From Arcticibacter svalbardensis MN12-7 (lineage in GTDB: Bacteria; Bacteroidota; Bacteroidia; Sphingobacteriales; Sphingobacteriaceae): a stretch of 64,000 nucleotides of DNA. Location: positions 1 through 64,000 of the forward strand of contig NZ_AQPN01000116.1 of assembly GCF_000403135.1 (NCBI RefSeq), in the 5' to 3' direction. Made by a program: the position numbers and the translations under genes. The stretch's first letter is position 1. The number at the start of each line of letters is the position of its first letter. The notes beneath the pieces are model-generated. The model was not told the DNA's origin. It was given only the letters and a program-made list of their open reading frames with translations, and did no database searches. Shown here in pieces: positions 27,953 through 37,542 of the stretch.

Positions 27953-29611
27953 ATGAAGTCCTTCCTTTCCTTATCGATCATATTGTTTGTAGCTGTTTCC
28001 TTTAGAGTGCATTCACAGGTAAAAGCACCCATACCTGTATTTACACGTAGTGACTCTCTTCGTGGGGAACTGACGCCATTACGAACTTGTTACGATATCA
28101 ATTATTATCATCTGGATGTGAAGGTCAATATTGATGACCGTTTTATAAGCGGCTCAAATGAATTTAAATTTACGGCTACTACTGATTTTAAGCTCTTGCA
28201 GTTTGATTTGTTTGCTAATTTGAAGATTGAACGGATTATGTACAAAGGTAAAGAGCTGCCTTATACACGTGAATTTAACGCCGTATTTGTCACCTTTCCT
28301 ACAGTAATCAATAAGGGCAAAAAGGATTCTTTCCGGGTATTTTATTCAGGATACCCTATTGTTGCCAAAAACGCTCCATGGGATGGCGGCTTTGTGTTCT
28401 CAAAAGATGCATCAGGGAAACCTTTCGTAGCTACAGCATGTCAGGGTGTGGGCGCCAGTATCTGGTGGCCGACTAAAGACCATCAGAGCGATGAAGTCGA
28501 CAGCATGGCCATCAGCATCTCAGTCCCTAATGGATTAAAAGATGTCTCCAATGGTCGTTTGCGCGCAACTAAGAAACTAAAAGATGGATATACCCGCTAT
28601 GATTGGTTTGTAGCCAACTCCATTAATAATTATGATGTGGCAATCAATATTGCCGATTATGCACATTTTAGTGATCAGTACCAGGGAGAAAAAGGAATGT
28701 TAAGCCTTGACTATTGGGTGCTTCCCGAAAATCTTACTAATGCAAAGATCCAGTTTGGAGAAAATGTAAAACCGATGCTTGAGGCATTTGAACATTGGTT
28801 TGGCCCCTATCCATTCTATGAGGATGGATATAAATTAGTAGAGGCTCCACACTTGGGAATGGAACATCAAAGTGCTGTTGCCTATGGAAATGGCTATAAA
28901 AACGGGTACAAAGGACGTGATCTTTCAGGTACAGGATGGGGATTAAAATGGGATTTTATCATTGTGCATGAAAGTGGACATGAATGGTTTGGGAACAATA
29001 TTACTGCAAAGGATATTGCTGATATGTGGATCCATGAAAGTTTTACCAATTATTCTGAATCTTTGTTTGTAGAAAGTCGATATGGTAAACAAGCTGGCCT
29101 TGAGTATGTCCATGGTACCAGAGGTGGAATTGACAATGTAGAACCTATTTTAGGTACATATGGGGTAAATAATGAAGGTTCTGGTGACATGTATGAAAAA
29201 GGTGGGAACATGCTCAATATGATTAGAACGATCATTAATGACGATCAGAAGTGGCTGCAAATTCTTCGTGGTCTGAACAAAACCTTCTATCATCAAACAG
29301 TAACCTATAAACAGATAGTCGATTATATTAATAAGGAATCTGGCAAAAACCTGACAACAGTTTTTGATCAGTACCTGCAGCATGTAAATATCCCTGTTTT
29401 GGAAGTACGTTTTGAAAATGGTAAAATATTATGCCGTTGGATTGCTGATGTAAAAGGCTTTGACATGACAGTAAAAGTAAGAATTAAGGGAGGCCAATAT
29501 CAGTTTATCCAACCTGGAACTACCTTTACAGCAATTGATTTACCAGGGGCAACAAAAGAAAACTTTGAAGCAGATAGCTTTAATTTTTACATAGGAATAT
29601 TAATTGAATAA
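27953..29611 (+). CDS. M1 family metallopeptidase
   Basis: A 552-residue exported protein (signal ending VHSQ). The N-terminal beta domain includes YDINYYHLDVKVNIDDRFIS. The catalytic domain carries HESGHEWFGN near residue 339, which is the HExxH zinc site plus the WFGN typical of M1, and the downstream Glu in WIHESFTNYSES. The exopeptidase motif reads LVEAPHLGMEHQSAVAYGN, where canonical M1 enzymes have GAMEN. Family role: periplasmic aminopeptidase. It lies behind its own promoter after the DPP-IV gene. Confidence 0.9.
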   Translation: MKSFLSLSIILFVAVSFRVHSQVKAPIPVFTRSDSLRGELTPLRTCYDINYYHLDVKVNIDDRFISGSNEFKFTATTDFKLLQFDLFANLKIERIMYKGKELPYTREFNAVFVTFPTVINKGKKDSFRVFYSGYPIVAKNAPWDGGFVFSKDASGKPFVATACQGVGASIWWPTKDHQSDEVDSMAISISVPNGLKDVSNGRLRATKKLKDGYTRYDWFVANSINNYDVAINIADYAHFSDQYQGEKGMLSLDYWVLPENLTNAKIQFGENVKPMLEAFEHWFGPYPFYEDGYKLVEAPHLGMEHQSAVAYGNGYKNGYKGRDLSGTGWGLKWDFIIVHESGHEWFGNNITAKDIADMWIHESFTNYSESLFVESRYGKQAGLEYVHGTRGGIDNVEPILGTYGVNNEGSGDMYEKGGNMLNMIRTIINDDQKWLQILRGLNKTFYHQTVTYKQIVDYINKESGKNLTTVFDQYLQHVNIPVLEVRFENGKILCRWIADVKGFDMTVKVRIKGGQYQFIQPGTTFTAIDLPGATKENFEADSFNFYIGILIE

Positions 29612-29765
29612 TATTCCTATGTAAAAATGAATTCATCAATCGTTTATCTTCTTTAATTGAATAATCACCAATTCGGTAAGGGAAGTAAAACTTACATTTA
29701 ACTATAATTAATATCCTAATCATTTGACTGATAGTTCTGTAAGAGCTGACTTAAGCCCTTTAGAA

Positions 29766-30146
29766 CTAACGGTATTTTAGTGTATCTGCTTTTTCAGAAG
29801 ATTGTACAATTCCAACCAACATACCACTGAATACCTTCATTTGAGGGAGATGAAATAATTCCAGACTAGTAGCTTCCCATTAGCTACTGCTTTGTAAGAA
29901 CCTTCTCCTGATACTTTAAACTGAAGCATATTGGATAACGGGTTAGATTGGTCGTATTGCTTTTACTTTGTTTTCCCATGCTCTGCCATTTACAAATAGC
30001 TCTGCGGAAGGATAACTAGTATAACAATAAACAGGAGTAACTTCACCTTCCCGACCTGGAAATGTCCAGTGAGGCAAGATATGAAGCGTTTCTTTTGCCG
30101 TGTTACACTTACTGCGATATAAGACACCAAAGGAAATCCGGAACAA
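29766..30146 (-). pseudogene. GH2 beta-galactosidase-type remnant (DUF4982 and Ig-like tail), multiply frameshifted
   Basis: One frame (29943-30146) reads YRSKCNTAKETLHILPHWTF then PGREGEVTPVYCYTSYPSAE and LFVNGRAW, the DUF4982 domain of GH2 enzymes, where LHILPHW and ELFVNGKS are hallmarks. It stops at 29943. In other frames the next domain follows: LQFKVSGEGSYKAVANG and then, after another shift, ATSLELFHLPQMKVFSGMLV with QSSEKADTL, ending at TAG 29766-29768. At least two frame changes are needed. The catalytic barrel is absent. The rest of the 29612-30156 gap shows nothing else. Confidence 0.75.
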
Positions 30147-30156
30147 ATCATTTCAC

Positions 30157-30810
30157 CTATCTTGTTATAAACTTGTTAGTTGTCCTGAATTTTAAATAAG
30201 TACCATTTCCAATTTGTCCCGCTTTATGTATAATAATGGCTACGCATGTTTCTTTACCATCCATCTCAAATGAAATACCCGATTTGCTATCATAAACAGT
30301 ATAGTCTTTACCGGCATCTTTATAGCCTTCTGTTTTCTGCACTTGAAATTCTTTCATGATGGTATCCAAAGTAGAAGTGGTATGAATCCCTTCTTTTGTT
30401 TTGAATAGAGGCGACGTTATCCTGATTTGAGCAACCAATGCTTTCGGATCATTCCCCATATCTCTTACCGTATAAATTGATACAGAATGTAAAGTAGAAT
30501 CATGATTACTGTACCAGAGTGCAATAGACTTACCCATTGCCGCATCTCCCCCATCTGGTTTACCTAGTCGTTTGTACACCTCTTCGGCATCTTCATTAAG
30601 AGTGGTTTTTCCTGCAGATTTACCAGGAATTAAAAGCCAATCCTGATCCTTAAATTTCTTTAAGGTATCAACGGGGGATGTTTTGCTGTCAGATTGTGTT
30701 ATAGCAATAGAGCCATCAGCGCTTTCTTTTGCTTTCTTATCAGAGGTACAGGCCAAGAAACTTGCACTTACTATAAATACTACTGAAGCTACTTTAATTA
30801 CGTTCGTCAT
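30157..30810 (-). CDS. Hypothetical lipoprotein
   Basis: 217 residues from the internal ATG (MTNVIKVASVV), chosen because it gives a clean lipoprotein signal ending FLACTSDKK; a longer frame begins ten codons earlier. The mature protein has DWLLIPGKSAGKTTLNEDAE, KRLGKPDGGDAAMGKSIALW and YDSKSGISFEMDGKE, with the look of a small periplasmic beta-rich protein. The GKSAGKT stretch is not a real P-loop context. I do not recognise the family. The upstream DUF6702 gene is on the same strand, 54 bases away. Confidence 0.7.
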   Translation of the reverse strand: MTNVIKVASVVFIVSASFLACTSDKKAKESADGSIAITQSDSKTSPVDTLKKFKDQDWLLIPGKSAGKTTLNEDAEEVYKRLGKPDGGDAAMGKSIALWYSNHDSTLHSVSIYTVRDMGNDPKALVAQIRITSPLFKTKEGIHTTSTLDTIMKEFQVQKTEGYKDAGKDYTVYDSKSGISFEMDGKETCVAIIIHKAGQIGNGTYLKFRTTNKFITR

Positions 30811-30894
30811 TTTAGATCTAATGTTTATATGAAACATCATTTGTGAATGATAGTTTACGCTAACGTTCCGACAACCAAAATAACGTCCTCCTTG

Positions 30895-31368
30895 CTAAAA
30901 AACAAAAGAAGCCCTATCTTCAGGGTTATCCAGTTTAGTACTTTTTCTATTTCCACCGATAATAACATGAATCATATTGATCTGCTCAGCGTGCAGCTCA
31001 TAAAGCAGGTTATCTTGCACCCTTATTTTATTCACGTGCCCTACTCCTTTTACTTCCAGATAAGCCCATGCCGCATCTTCCTGAATTTCAAAACCGACGT
31101 AAGATAGGTTTAGCAATTTTCCATCTGCAACAATTTCAAGATGTTTCTTAACATAATCTCCTAAATACTGATCAACCAACTTCTTGTCAGATGTCTTATT
31201 GATATCCAGCTTTACCTTATATTGCTTGTTTAATGCGCTCTCCACATCATCAAAAAACATGCGACAGCTTACTTCTATCGATTTAGATTTATTATTATGC
31301 TTTATTTCAGTTACACTGACATAAAAGGGATGAAATAACAATAGGAATGATATAATTAATTGTAACAT
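30895..31368 (-). CDS. DUF6702 family periplasmic protein
   Basis: A 157-residue protein with a short N-terminal signal (LQLIISFLLLFHPFYVSVTE) followed by HPFYVSVTEI, SIEVSCRMFFDDVESALNKQ and EIVADGKLLNLSYVGFE, the typical pattern of DUF6702 in Bacteroidota. Function is unknown. The family is often next to a HupE/UreJ-like gene or an M1 peptidase gene, as here, where it is divergent from HupE/UreJ-like across 59 bases. Confidence 0.75.
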   Translation of the reverse strand: MLQLIISFLLLFHPFYVSVTEIKHNNKSKSIEVSCRMFFDDVESALNKQYKVKLDINKTSDKKLVDQYLGDYVKKHLEIVADGKLLNLSYVGFEIQEDAAWAYLEVKGVGHVNKIRVQDNLLYELHAEQINMIHVIIGGNRKSTKLDNPEDRASFVF

Positions 31369-31427
31369 TTAGAATATTTTATAAAAATTTCATTGCAAAT
31401 GAAATGATAAATTAATAGAATTGCAAA

Positions 31428-32015
31428 GTGCAGGACTTTAATTTATATTTTTCCTTCGGCTGGCAACATATATGCGACTGGAAAGGATACGATCATATCC
31501 TCTTTATAACCGCATTATGTGGGATCTATTTACTGAAAGAATGGAAAAAAGTATTGATACTCATTACTGCTTTCACCATTGGGCATTCCCTTACTCTAGC
31601 CTTAAATGTGTTAGATCTCATACATGTGAATACATCCATCATTGAATTTCTAATACCAGTTACTATAGCATTGACCTGTATGCTGTCTATCCTGAATACA
31701 AACCAGACTTCAACACTAAAAATTAATTATATAGCAGCCCTATTCTTTGGGTTAATTCATGGTCTTGGATTTTCAAGTTACCTGAAAAGTTTACTAGGAA
31801 GCAGTGATGCCGTTACGGGCCCCTTATTTTCTTTTAATCTGGGACTTGAATTAGGACAACTCTTCCTCGTTATTCTAATTCAATTACTCACCTTTTTAAT
31901 AGTATCCGTTTTAGGCATATCCAGGCGAGACTGGAAATTATTTCTATCATCAGCTATATTTGGTATAGCCTTTATCATGTGTATCGAACGTTTTCAGCTA
32001 ATTAATATCGAATGA
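31428..32015 (+). CDS. HupE/UreJ-like membrane protein
   Basis: A 195-residue protein with about six helices, starting at GTG. It has GWQHICDWKGYDHILFITAL with the conserved Asp-His of the family, FTIGHSLTLALN, FGLIHGLGFSSYL and LFSFNLGLELGQL. HupE/UreJ proteins are linked to nickel or other metal uptake; this subfamily is often annotated HupE/UreJ-2. It overlaps the next M1-type gene by 4 bases (ATGA), so the two are translated together, an unusual pairing of a metal permease-like protein with a zinc peptidase. Confidence 0.82.
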   Translation: MQDFNLYFSFGWQHICDWKGYDHILFITALCGIYLLKEWKKVLILITAFTIGHSLTLALNVLDLIHVNTSIIEFLIPVTIALTCMLSILNTNQTSTLKINYIAALFFGLIHGLGFSSYLKSLLGSSDAVTGPLFSFNLGLELGQLFLVILIQLLTFLIVSVLGISRRDWKLFLSSAIFGIAFIMCIERFQLINIE

Positions 32016-34336
32016 TTAAAATCTTATTCACAGCCCTACTTTTCATTACAGTGATGGATCTAAGCGCTCAAACAGACCGAAACCCTGGCTCCAACCATGG
32101 AAACAAGTTCGAGCAGCTGGAAACCATTCTGCCAAGCCCTAATAGCTACCGTTCAGCATCAGGTGCTCCCGGTCCCAACTATTGGCAACAAAGAGCTGAT
32201 TATGAAATCAGTGCTACGCTGAATGACGAAACCCAGCGTTTGGATGGCTCTGAAACCATATCCTACTATAATAACTCCCCTGACCCCTTAACTTATTTAT
32301 GGTTGCAATTGGATGAAAACCAGCACAGTAAAAATGCTGAAAGTGCAAAGTTCGATGGAAGTAAAATACAGGAAAAGATGGGAATGAAGCAACTTCAGGA
32401 CATCATGGGGCATAATCTTGATCTTGGTAATCACATCGTGAGTATAAAAGATGCAACAAACAAAGCGCTGACCTATACCATCAATGAAACCATGATGCGA
32501 ATTGAATTACCTGTTACACTGCTTCCTGGTCAGAAGTTCCGTTTCCACATTAACTGGTGGTACAATTTATCCAATCGCCTCACTACAGGAGGTCGAGGTG
32601 GATATGAATACTTCCCCGACGATGATAACTATCTGTATACCATCACCCAATGGTATCCCCGAATGGCGGTTTACAGTGATTTTCAGGGTTGGCAAAACAA
32701 ACAATTTACAGGAAGAGGTGAATTCGCTTTAGCATTTGGTAACTTTAAAGTCAGCCTCAACGTCCCGGCCGATCATATTGTAGGAGCTACCGGAGAATGC
32801 GCAAACTACGCAGAAATACTTACCGCCGAACAATCCAAAAGATGGCAGCAGTCGCAAATTTCCAAAGAGCCAGTCGAAATAGTGACCCTTTCTGATGCTA
32901 AAAAAACAATGCAGCAACATTCCAAAAGCAAGAAAACCTGGGTGTTTCATGCTGAGAACGTAAGGGATTTTGCATTGGTATCCTCCCGCAGATTAGTATG
33001 GGACGCCATGGCTACAAATATTGAAGGTGGCAAAAAAGTGATGGCTATGTCTTATTACGGTCCCGAAGCCTATCCTCTTTACCGCCGTTACTCCACAAAG
33101 CTGGTGGCGCATACCCTTAAAAGTTATTCCAAACACACCTTCCCTTACCCATATCCTACTGCCATTTCTGTTGAAGCATCTAACGGAATGGAATATCCCA
33201 TGATCTGTTTTAACTATGGCCGTGCCGAAAAAGATGGAACCTATAGTGAGGCAACTAAAAATGGGATGACCGGTGTAATCATTCATGAAGTTGGTCATAA
33301 CTTTTTTCCAATGATCGTCAACTCTGATGAACGCCAATGGAGCTGGATGGATGAAGGATTAAATACTTTTTGTCAATTTATGGCCGAACAGGAATGGGAT
33401 AACCATTATCCATCTCAACGGGGACCTGCACATAAGATTGTCGACTATATGAAGCTTCCCAAAAATGAACTGGAGCCTATCATGACCAACTCTGAAAACA
33501 TTGTCCGTTTCGGTCCCAATGCCTATGCAAAACCAGCATCTGCATTAAATATATTGAGGGAAACAGTGATGGGAAGACAATTATTCGATTACGCCTTTAA
33601 AACCTACGCGAAACGATGGGCTTTTAAACACCCTACACCTTCTGATTTCTTTAGAACCATGGAAGATGCATCAGCAGTTGACTTAGATTGGTTTTGGCGT
33701 GGCTGGTTCTATGGCACAGATCCGGTGGATATCTCCATCGACAGCGTTAAACTTTTCCGCGTAGCCCAAAGTGCGGATACAGAAAGTCTAAACAACCGTA
33801 AAAAAGAAGAAAGGGACAGGCAGAATATTAGCAGCATCCGCAATAAAAGTGAGGGACAAAAGTTTACACTTGAATCAGACAGTTCACTTCAGGATTTTTA
33901 TACCACGTATGACCGTTTTGCAAGCACACCCTCCGCAAAGCAAGCCTATGATGAGCTTTACAGTAAGTTATCACCAGAAGAGAAAAAACTGTATGATAGT
34001 AATAATTATTTATATCAGCTTTCATTCAGCAATATAGGAGGCTGCGTCATGCCAATCATCCTGGAATGGATCTATACCGATGGAACCACAGAAACAGAGA
34101 AAATCTCTGCCTATATCTGGAGAATGAATGAACAAAACGTAACAAAGGTATTTGCTAAAACTAAAGAAGTGAAATCAATACGTCTTGATCCTTACCGCGA
34201 AACAGCAGATATTGATGAAAGTAACAATAGCTGGCCACGGGAGTACCAACCCTCTCGTTTTGAACTTTTCAAACAACAAACTTTGCCAAGAGGATCAACT
34301 GAAGGTGGCAATCCTATGCAAAGAAAAGTAAATTAA
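32012..34336 (+). CDS. M1 family metallopeptidase (second copy)
   Basis: A 774-residue exported protein (signal ending LSAQ). It has the N-terminal domain with DYEISATLNDETQRLDGSET and YLWLQLDENQH. The zinc site is HEVGHNFFP near residue 425 with the third ligand in WMDEGLNTF. Beyond that, a C-terminal extension of about 200 residues includes DWFWRGWFYGTDPVDISID. It differs from the first M1-type gene in length and motif (HEVGHNF against HESGHEW), so it belongs to another subgroup. It is coupled to the HupE/UreJ-like gene. Confidence 0.9.
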   Translation: MIKILFTALLFITVMDLSAQTDRNPGSNHGNKFEQLETILPSPNSYRSASGAPGPNYWQQRADYEISATLNDETQRLDGSETISYYNNSPDPLTYLWLQLDENQHSKNAESAKFDGSKIQEKMGMKQLQDIMGHNLDLGNHIVSIKDATNKALTYTINETMMRIELPVTLLPGQKFRFHINWWYNLSNRLTTGGRGGYEYFPDDDNYLYTITQWYPRMAVYSDFQGWQNKQFTGRGEFALAFGNFKVSLNVPADHIVGATGECANYAEILTAEQSKRWQQSQISKEPVEIVTLSDAKKTMQQHSKSKKTWVFHAENVRDFALVSSRRLVWDAMATNIEGGKKVMAMSYYGPEAYPLYRRYSTKLVAHTLKSYSKHTFPYPYPTAISVEASNGMEYPMICFNYGRAEKDGTYSEATKNGMTGVIIHEVGHNFFPMIVNSDERQWSWMDEGLNTFCQFMAEQEWDNHYPSQRGPAHKIVDYMKLPKNELEPIMTNSENIVRFGPNAYAKPASALNILRETVMGRQLFDYAFKTYAKRWAFKHPTPSDFFRTMEDASAVDLDWFWRGWFYGTDPVDISIDSVKLFRVAQSADTESLNNRKKEERDRQNISSIRNKSEGQKFTLESDSSLQDFYTTYDRFASTPSAKQAYDELYSKLSPEEKKLYDSNNYLYQLSFSNIGGCVMPIILEWIYTDGTTETEKISAYIWRMNEQNVTKVFAKTKEVKSIRLDPYRETADIDESNNSWPREYQPSRFELFKQQTLPRGSTEGGNPMQRKVN

Positions 34337-34346
34337 ATATAGCATG

Positions 34347-34386
34347 CATAAAAAAGTCAATCCCTATATGGAACTGCCTTTTTTAT
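34347..34386 (+). terminator. Probable terminator after the second M1-type gene
   Basis: ATAAAAAAGTCAATCC faces GGAACTGCCTTTTTTAT with a few mismatches and ends in a T run. Pairing is imperfect, so confidence is moderate. Confidence 0.4.
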
Positions 34387-34432
34387 TCATATTACCGAAT
34401 TACATGAACCGTACAAACCGTAATTCCCTACA

Positions 34433-35197
34433 CTATGATTCCTCTTTAGTATAGATAGCCTTACCGTAATAATTTTGAAGATTCGCTTCATAAGATTCAC
34501 TTATTTGCTCATCAGGCTGATATTCAGGACTATTCTTAACATGATCTACCGTACAGTTGACCATCACTGTTGAGGTATACCAATTTATATCTTTTACCCA
34601 TTTAGGCGATATCAAAACCTTTTTCCCAGGAAACCAACTTCCCGTATCAACAACCATAAATACAAGGTTCCAGTTGCTGTCATCAAATATAAAGTCCACA
34701 ACATCACCTATTTCCCCATCACTTGCCTTAATGTTATACCCCTTTACGTTAGCTGTACTACGTAAGTTCGAATCATATTCTGAGGTATCATTAACGGGAA
34801 CCTCATTTTCTTTTTCTATTTCCTCTCCCATTGATATAGGGAAAGACGAAGCCATTCCCGAAAGTCCCATCCCACCCCAGTAACTTCCCCAGGTATAATG
34901 TTTATATAATTCAATTTCATGCTGACGGGATACTGGTTTTTCGGTATCAGTGGTTGGACTATTTTTTACCTGATCCATCGTTAGATTCACAAAAAATGTT
35001 TCAAGCTCCCAATTTGGTGTTATTACTGCCTCAGGTGAAATTAATACCTTTCTTCCCGAAAGCCAATTCCCTGTATCCACAATTAAATAACGGATCGTCC
35101 AGGTTTTATCGTCAAAATAAAACTCCTTAACCGTTCCTATTTCTCCATCAGTAGCACCAATGGTAAAACCTATTAAACTTTTAACGCTGCGTTTCAT
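34433..35197 (-). CDS. Protein with two PRC-barrel domains
   Basis: A 254-residue protein made of two homologous PRC-barrel halves. The first (about 5-75) reads LIGFTIGATDGEIGTVKEFY, VDTGNWLSGRKVLISPEAV. The second (about 150-225) reads NVKGYNIKASDGEIGDVVDF, VDTGSWFPGKKVLISPKWV. Each is followed by a similar VNLTMDQVKNSP or VNCTVDHVKNSP tail. No signal peptide. PRC barrels bind other proteins or RNA, as in RimM or photosynthetic reaction centres; stand-alone doubles like this are often linked to stress. A single gene. Confidence 0.88.
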   Translation of the reverse strand: MKRSVKSLIGFTIGATDGEIGTVKEFYFDDKTWTIRYLIVDTGNWLSGRKVLISPEAVITPNWELETFFVNLTMDQVKNSPTTDTEKPVSRQHEIELYKHYTWGSYWGGMGLSGMASSFPISMGEEIEKENEVPVNDTSEYDSNLRSTANVKGYNIKASDGEIGDVVDFIFDDSNWNLVFMVVDTGSWFPGKKVLISPKWVKDINWYTSTVMVNCTVDHVKNSPEYQPDEQISESYEANLQNYYGKAIYTKEES

Positions 35198-35506
35198 GTA
35201 TTCTATTTATTAAATGATCTAATGCATATTGAAAATTCTGGCATCATTTAAAAAAAAGAAAAATTTAATTGCTTTAGTAGCAATAAATACTTTCCATAAA
35301 CATTCAGAATCTACAATAAGTTCAAATAGATAACACAGGAAGACAAAAATGGTTCATTCAAATAAGATAAAAGCAATTATAAAATTAAAACTAAAAGCTT
35401 TTTACACACTGTAGTTGGTAAAATTCTTATTATAGCGCAGGAAATTATGATATTTTTTTTTATTTAATTAAATCGTTTCAATAGGAAAATTCAAAAAATC
35501 ACAAAA
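35198..35506. other. Gene-free gap, nothing recognised
   Basis: AT-rich stretch between the PRC-barrel gene and the SulP terminator. No coding frame, strong hairpin or consensus promoter is visible. Confidence 0.5.
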
Positions 35507-35543
35507 TGAAAAAGCGGCATGACTCAAATGATAGCCATACCGC
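35507..35543 (-). terminator. Intrinsic terminator of the SulP gene
   Basis: On the minus strand GCGGTATG pairs with CATGCCGC (one G-T wobble) and is followed by a T run. It lies about 100 bases beyond the SulP stop. Confidence 0.65.
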
Positions 35544-35646
35544 AAAGTGGTAATAGTAATATTGTAATTATCAGAAATTTATCAAAACTTGAAAGCATTG
35601 AAAAACAAATTCAATCTTTTTAAAACCGATAATCAACGGAACAGGA

Positions 35647-37191
35647 TTATATCATTTTGTCAGTAGCAACATGATAGGTAGGATCTTCTAGAATGCTCAC
35701 CTCTATAACTTGATCTGCATTCTTAAGCAAGATTCGGCAATCATCACTCAAATGCCTTAAATGAAGCTTCTTATTTATTTTTCGATACCGCTCGGTCAGC
35801 TTGTTTAAAGCTTCAATTCCCGACATATCAGCAACCCTACTTTCTTTAAAATCGATAACCACCTCATCAGGATCGCCCAAAACATCAAATTTTTCATTAA
35901 AAGCGGTAACAGAACCAAAAAATAAGGGACCATAGATCTCATAATGCTTAATTCCACTATCATCCACATACTTTCTTGCCCTGATGCGCTTGGCACTTTC
36001 CCATGCAAAAACAAGGGAGGAAATAATCACACCTATCAATACCGCTAAGGCTAGATTATGCAATAACACGGTTATTCCAGCCACTACTACGATAACAAAA
36101 ATATCATGTCTTGGCATTTTACCAACCAGCTTAAAGCTCGCCCACTCAAATGTTCCTATGGAAACCATAATCATCACACCTGTTAGAGCAGCCATAGGCA
36201 TTCTTTCTATCAGAGGTGCGCCGAACATAATAAAAACCAGCAACATCACTGCCGCAACAATTCCAGATAAACGAGCTCTGGCACCAGAGGAAATATTGAT
36301 CAAACTTTGACCAATCATTGCACATCCACCCATGCCGAAGAACAATCCGCTTAATATGTTCGCACTACCCTGTGCTACACATTCTTTATTGCCACTTCCA
36401 CGCGTTTCGGTAATCTCATCAATCAAGTTTAGGGTAAGCAAACTCTCAATTAAACCAACCCCTGCCATGATAGCCGCATAAGGGAAAATAATTTTCAATG
36501 TTTCCAAACTATAAGGAACAGCAGGAATATGAAACGGAGGGAAACCACCACTTATAGAAGCAATATCCCCTACCGTTTTGGTGTCGATATTAAAACCAAC
36601 TACGATTAAAAATACAACAACTATTGCCACCAGTGAAGCTGGCACTGCTTTGGTGAAACGGGGCAAAATAGCTATTATCGCAATAGTTAAGGCTACCAAT
36701 CCCAGCATCAGGTATAGAGCCTGACCACTTAACCAAACTTGCTCCCCGTTCACTACAGTTTTAAATTGAACCAGCTGTGATAAAAATATAATGATTGCTA
36801 GACCATTTACAAAGCCAAACATCACAGGATGAGGAACCAGACGGATTAATTTTCCGAGTTTTAAAAAGCCCACTATCATTTGAATCAGCCCTGCCATTAC
36901 AACAGTAGCAAATACATATTCAATCCCATGTGTTTTCGCTAATGCTACAATTACTACTGCAATTGCACCTGTAGCACCTGAAATCATTCCCGGACGGCCA
37001 CCTATTATTGCAGTAACCAATCCCATCATGAATGCTGCATATAAACCAACCAAGGGAGGCAGACCTGCTATTATAGAAAAAGCGACAGCCTCTGGTATTA
37101 AAGCCAATGCAACGGTAAGTCCCGCAAGTATTTCAATTTTATAATCAATCTTCTGTTTTATGTCAAACAGGCGCAAGTATACTCTTCTCAT
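35647..37191 (-). CDS. SulP family anion transporter with STAS domain
   Basis: A 514-residue inner-membrane transporter. The transmembrane part (about 1-400) starts with DYKIEILAGLTVALALIPEA and has the SulP motif AFMMGLVTAIIGGRPGMISG; VNGLAIIIFLSQLVQF follows. A cytoplasmic STAS domain (about 415-514) contains EVVIDFKESRVADMSGIEAL. Family substrates include sulfate, bicarbonate and other anions; no neighbour points to one. No carbonic anhydrase or sulfate-assimilation gene is adjacent. A consensus promoter lies about 112 bases upstream and a terminator follows. Confidence 0.93.
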   Translation of the reverse strand: MRRVYLRLFDIKQKIDYKIEILAGLTVALALIPEAVAFSIIAGLPPLVGLYAAFMMGLVTAIIGGRPGMISGATGAIAVVIVALAKTHGIEYVFATVVMAGLIQMIVGFLKLGKLIRLVPHPVMFGFVNGLAIIIFLSQLVQFKTVVNGEQVWLSGQALYLMLGLVALTIAIIAILPRFTKAVPASLVAIVVVFLIVVGFNIDTKTVGDIASISGGFPPFHIPAVPYSLETLKIIFPYAAIMAGVGLIESLLTLNLIDEITETRGSGNKECVAQGSANILSGLFFGMGGCAMIGQSLINISSGARARLSGIVAAVMLLVFIMFGAPLIERMPMAALTGVMIMVSIGTFEWASFKLVGKMPRHDIFVIVVVAGITVLLHNLALAVLIGVIISSLVFAWESAKRIRARKYVDDSGIKHYEIYGPLFFGSVTAFNEKFDVLGDPDEVVIDFKESRVADMSGIEALNKLTERYRKINKKLHLRHLSDDCRILLKNADQVIEVSILEDPTYHVATDKMI

Positions 37192-37309
37192 ATAGTAAAT
37201 GAATTTGAAATGGTAAAAGGAAAAAACTAGTTTTGAAAAATTAACAGAACTTATGGAAAGTTCAAGGTGGTGTAACAGGACTCTTGTAAATACTTTTCTT
37301 CATTAATTG

Positions 37310-37339
37310 CAAAGTTAGAAATTTTTAATTTAATTTCAA
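37310..37339 (-). promoter_or_regulatory. Promoter for the SulP gene
   Basis: On the minus strand TTG (37337-37339), a 19-base spacer and TAACTTTG (37310-37317) match the Bacteroidota consensus. The leader would be about 110 bases. The rest of the 37192-37542 gap shows nothing I can name. Confidence 0.7.
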
Positions 37340-37542
37340 TCAAAGCATGTAATACAAAAAAGATCGAACCATTAAGTCCTTCGTTTTAATTGTTATTCTT
37401 TAATCCCACTTCAGCCTATTGATATCCCCATTCCCTTTTATATGATTTACAAATTTGTGTCTTTAGCAACATAAACTTTTGTAAACATAATTAATGAACA
37501 TAATTAAATTATAAATCGAAATTTGTTCATCCTTTTTTCTGC

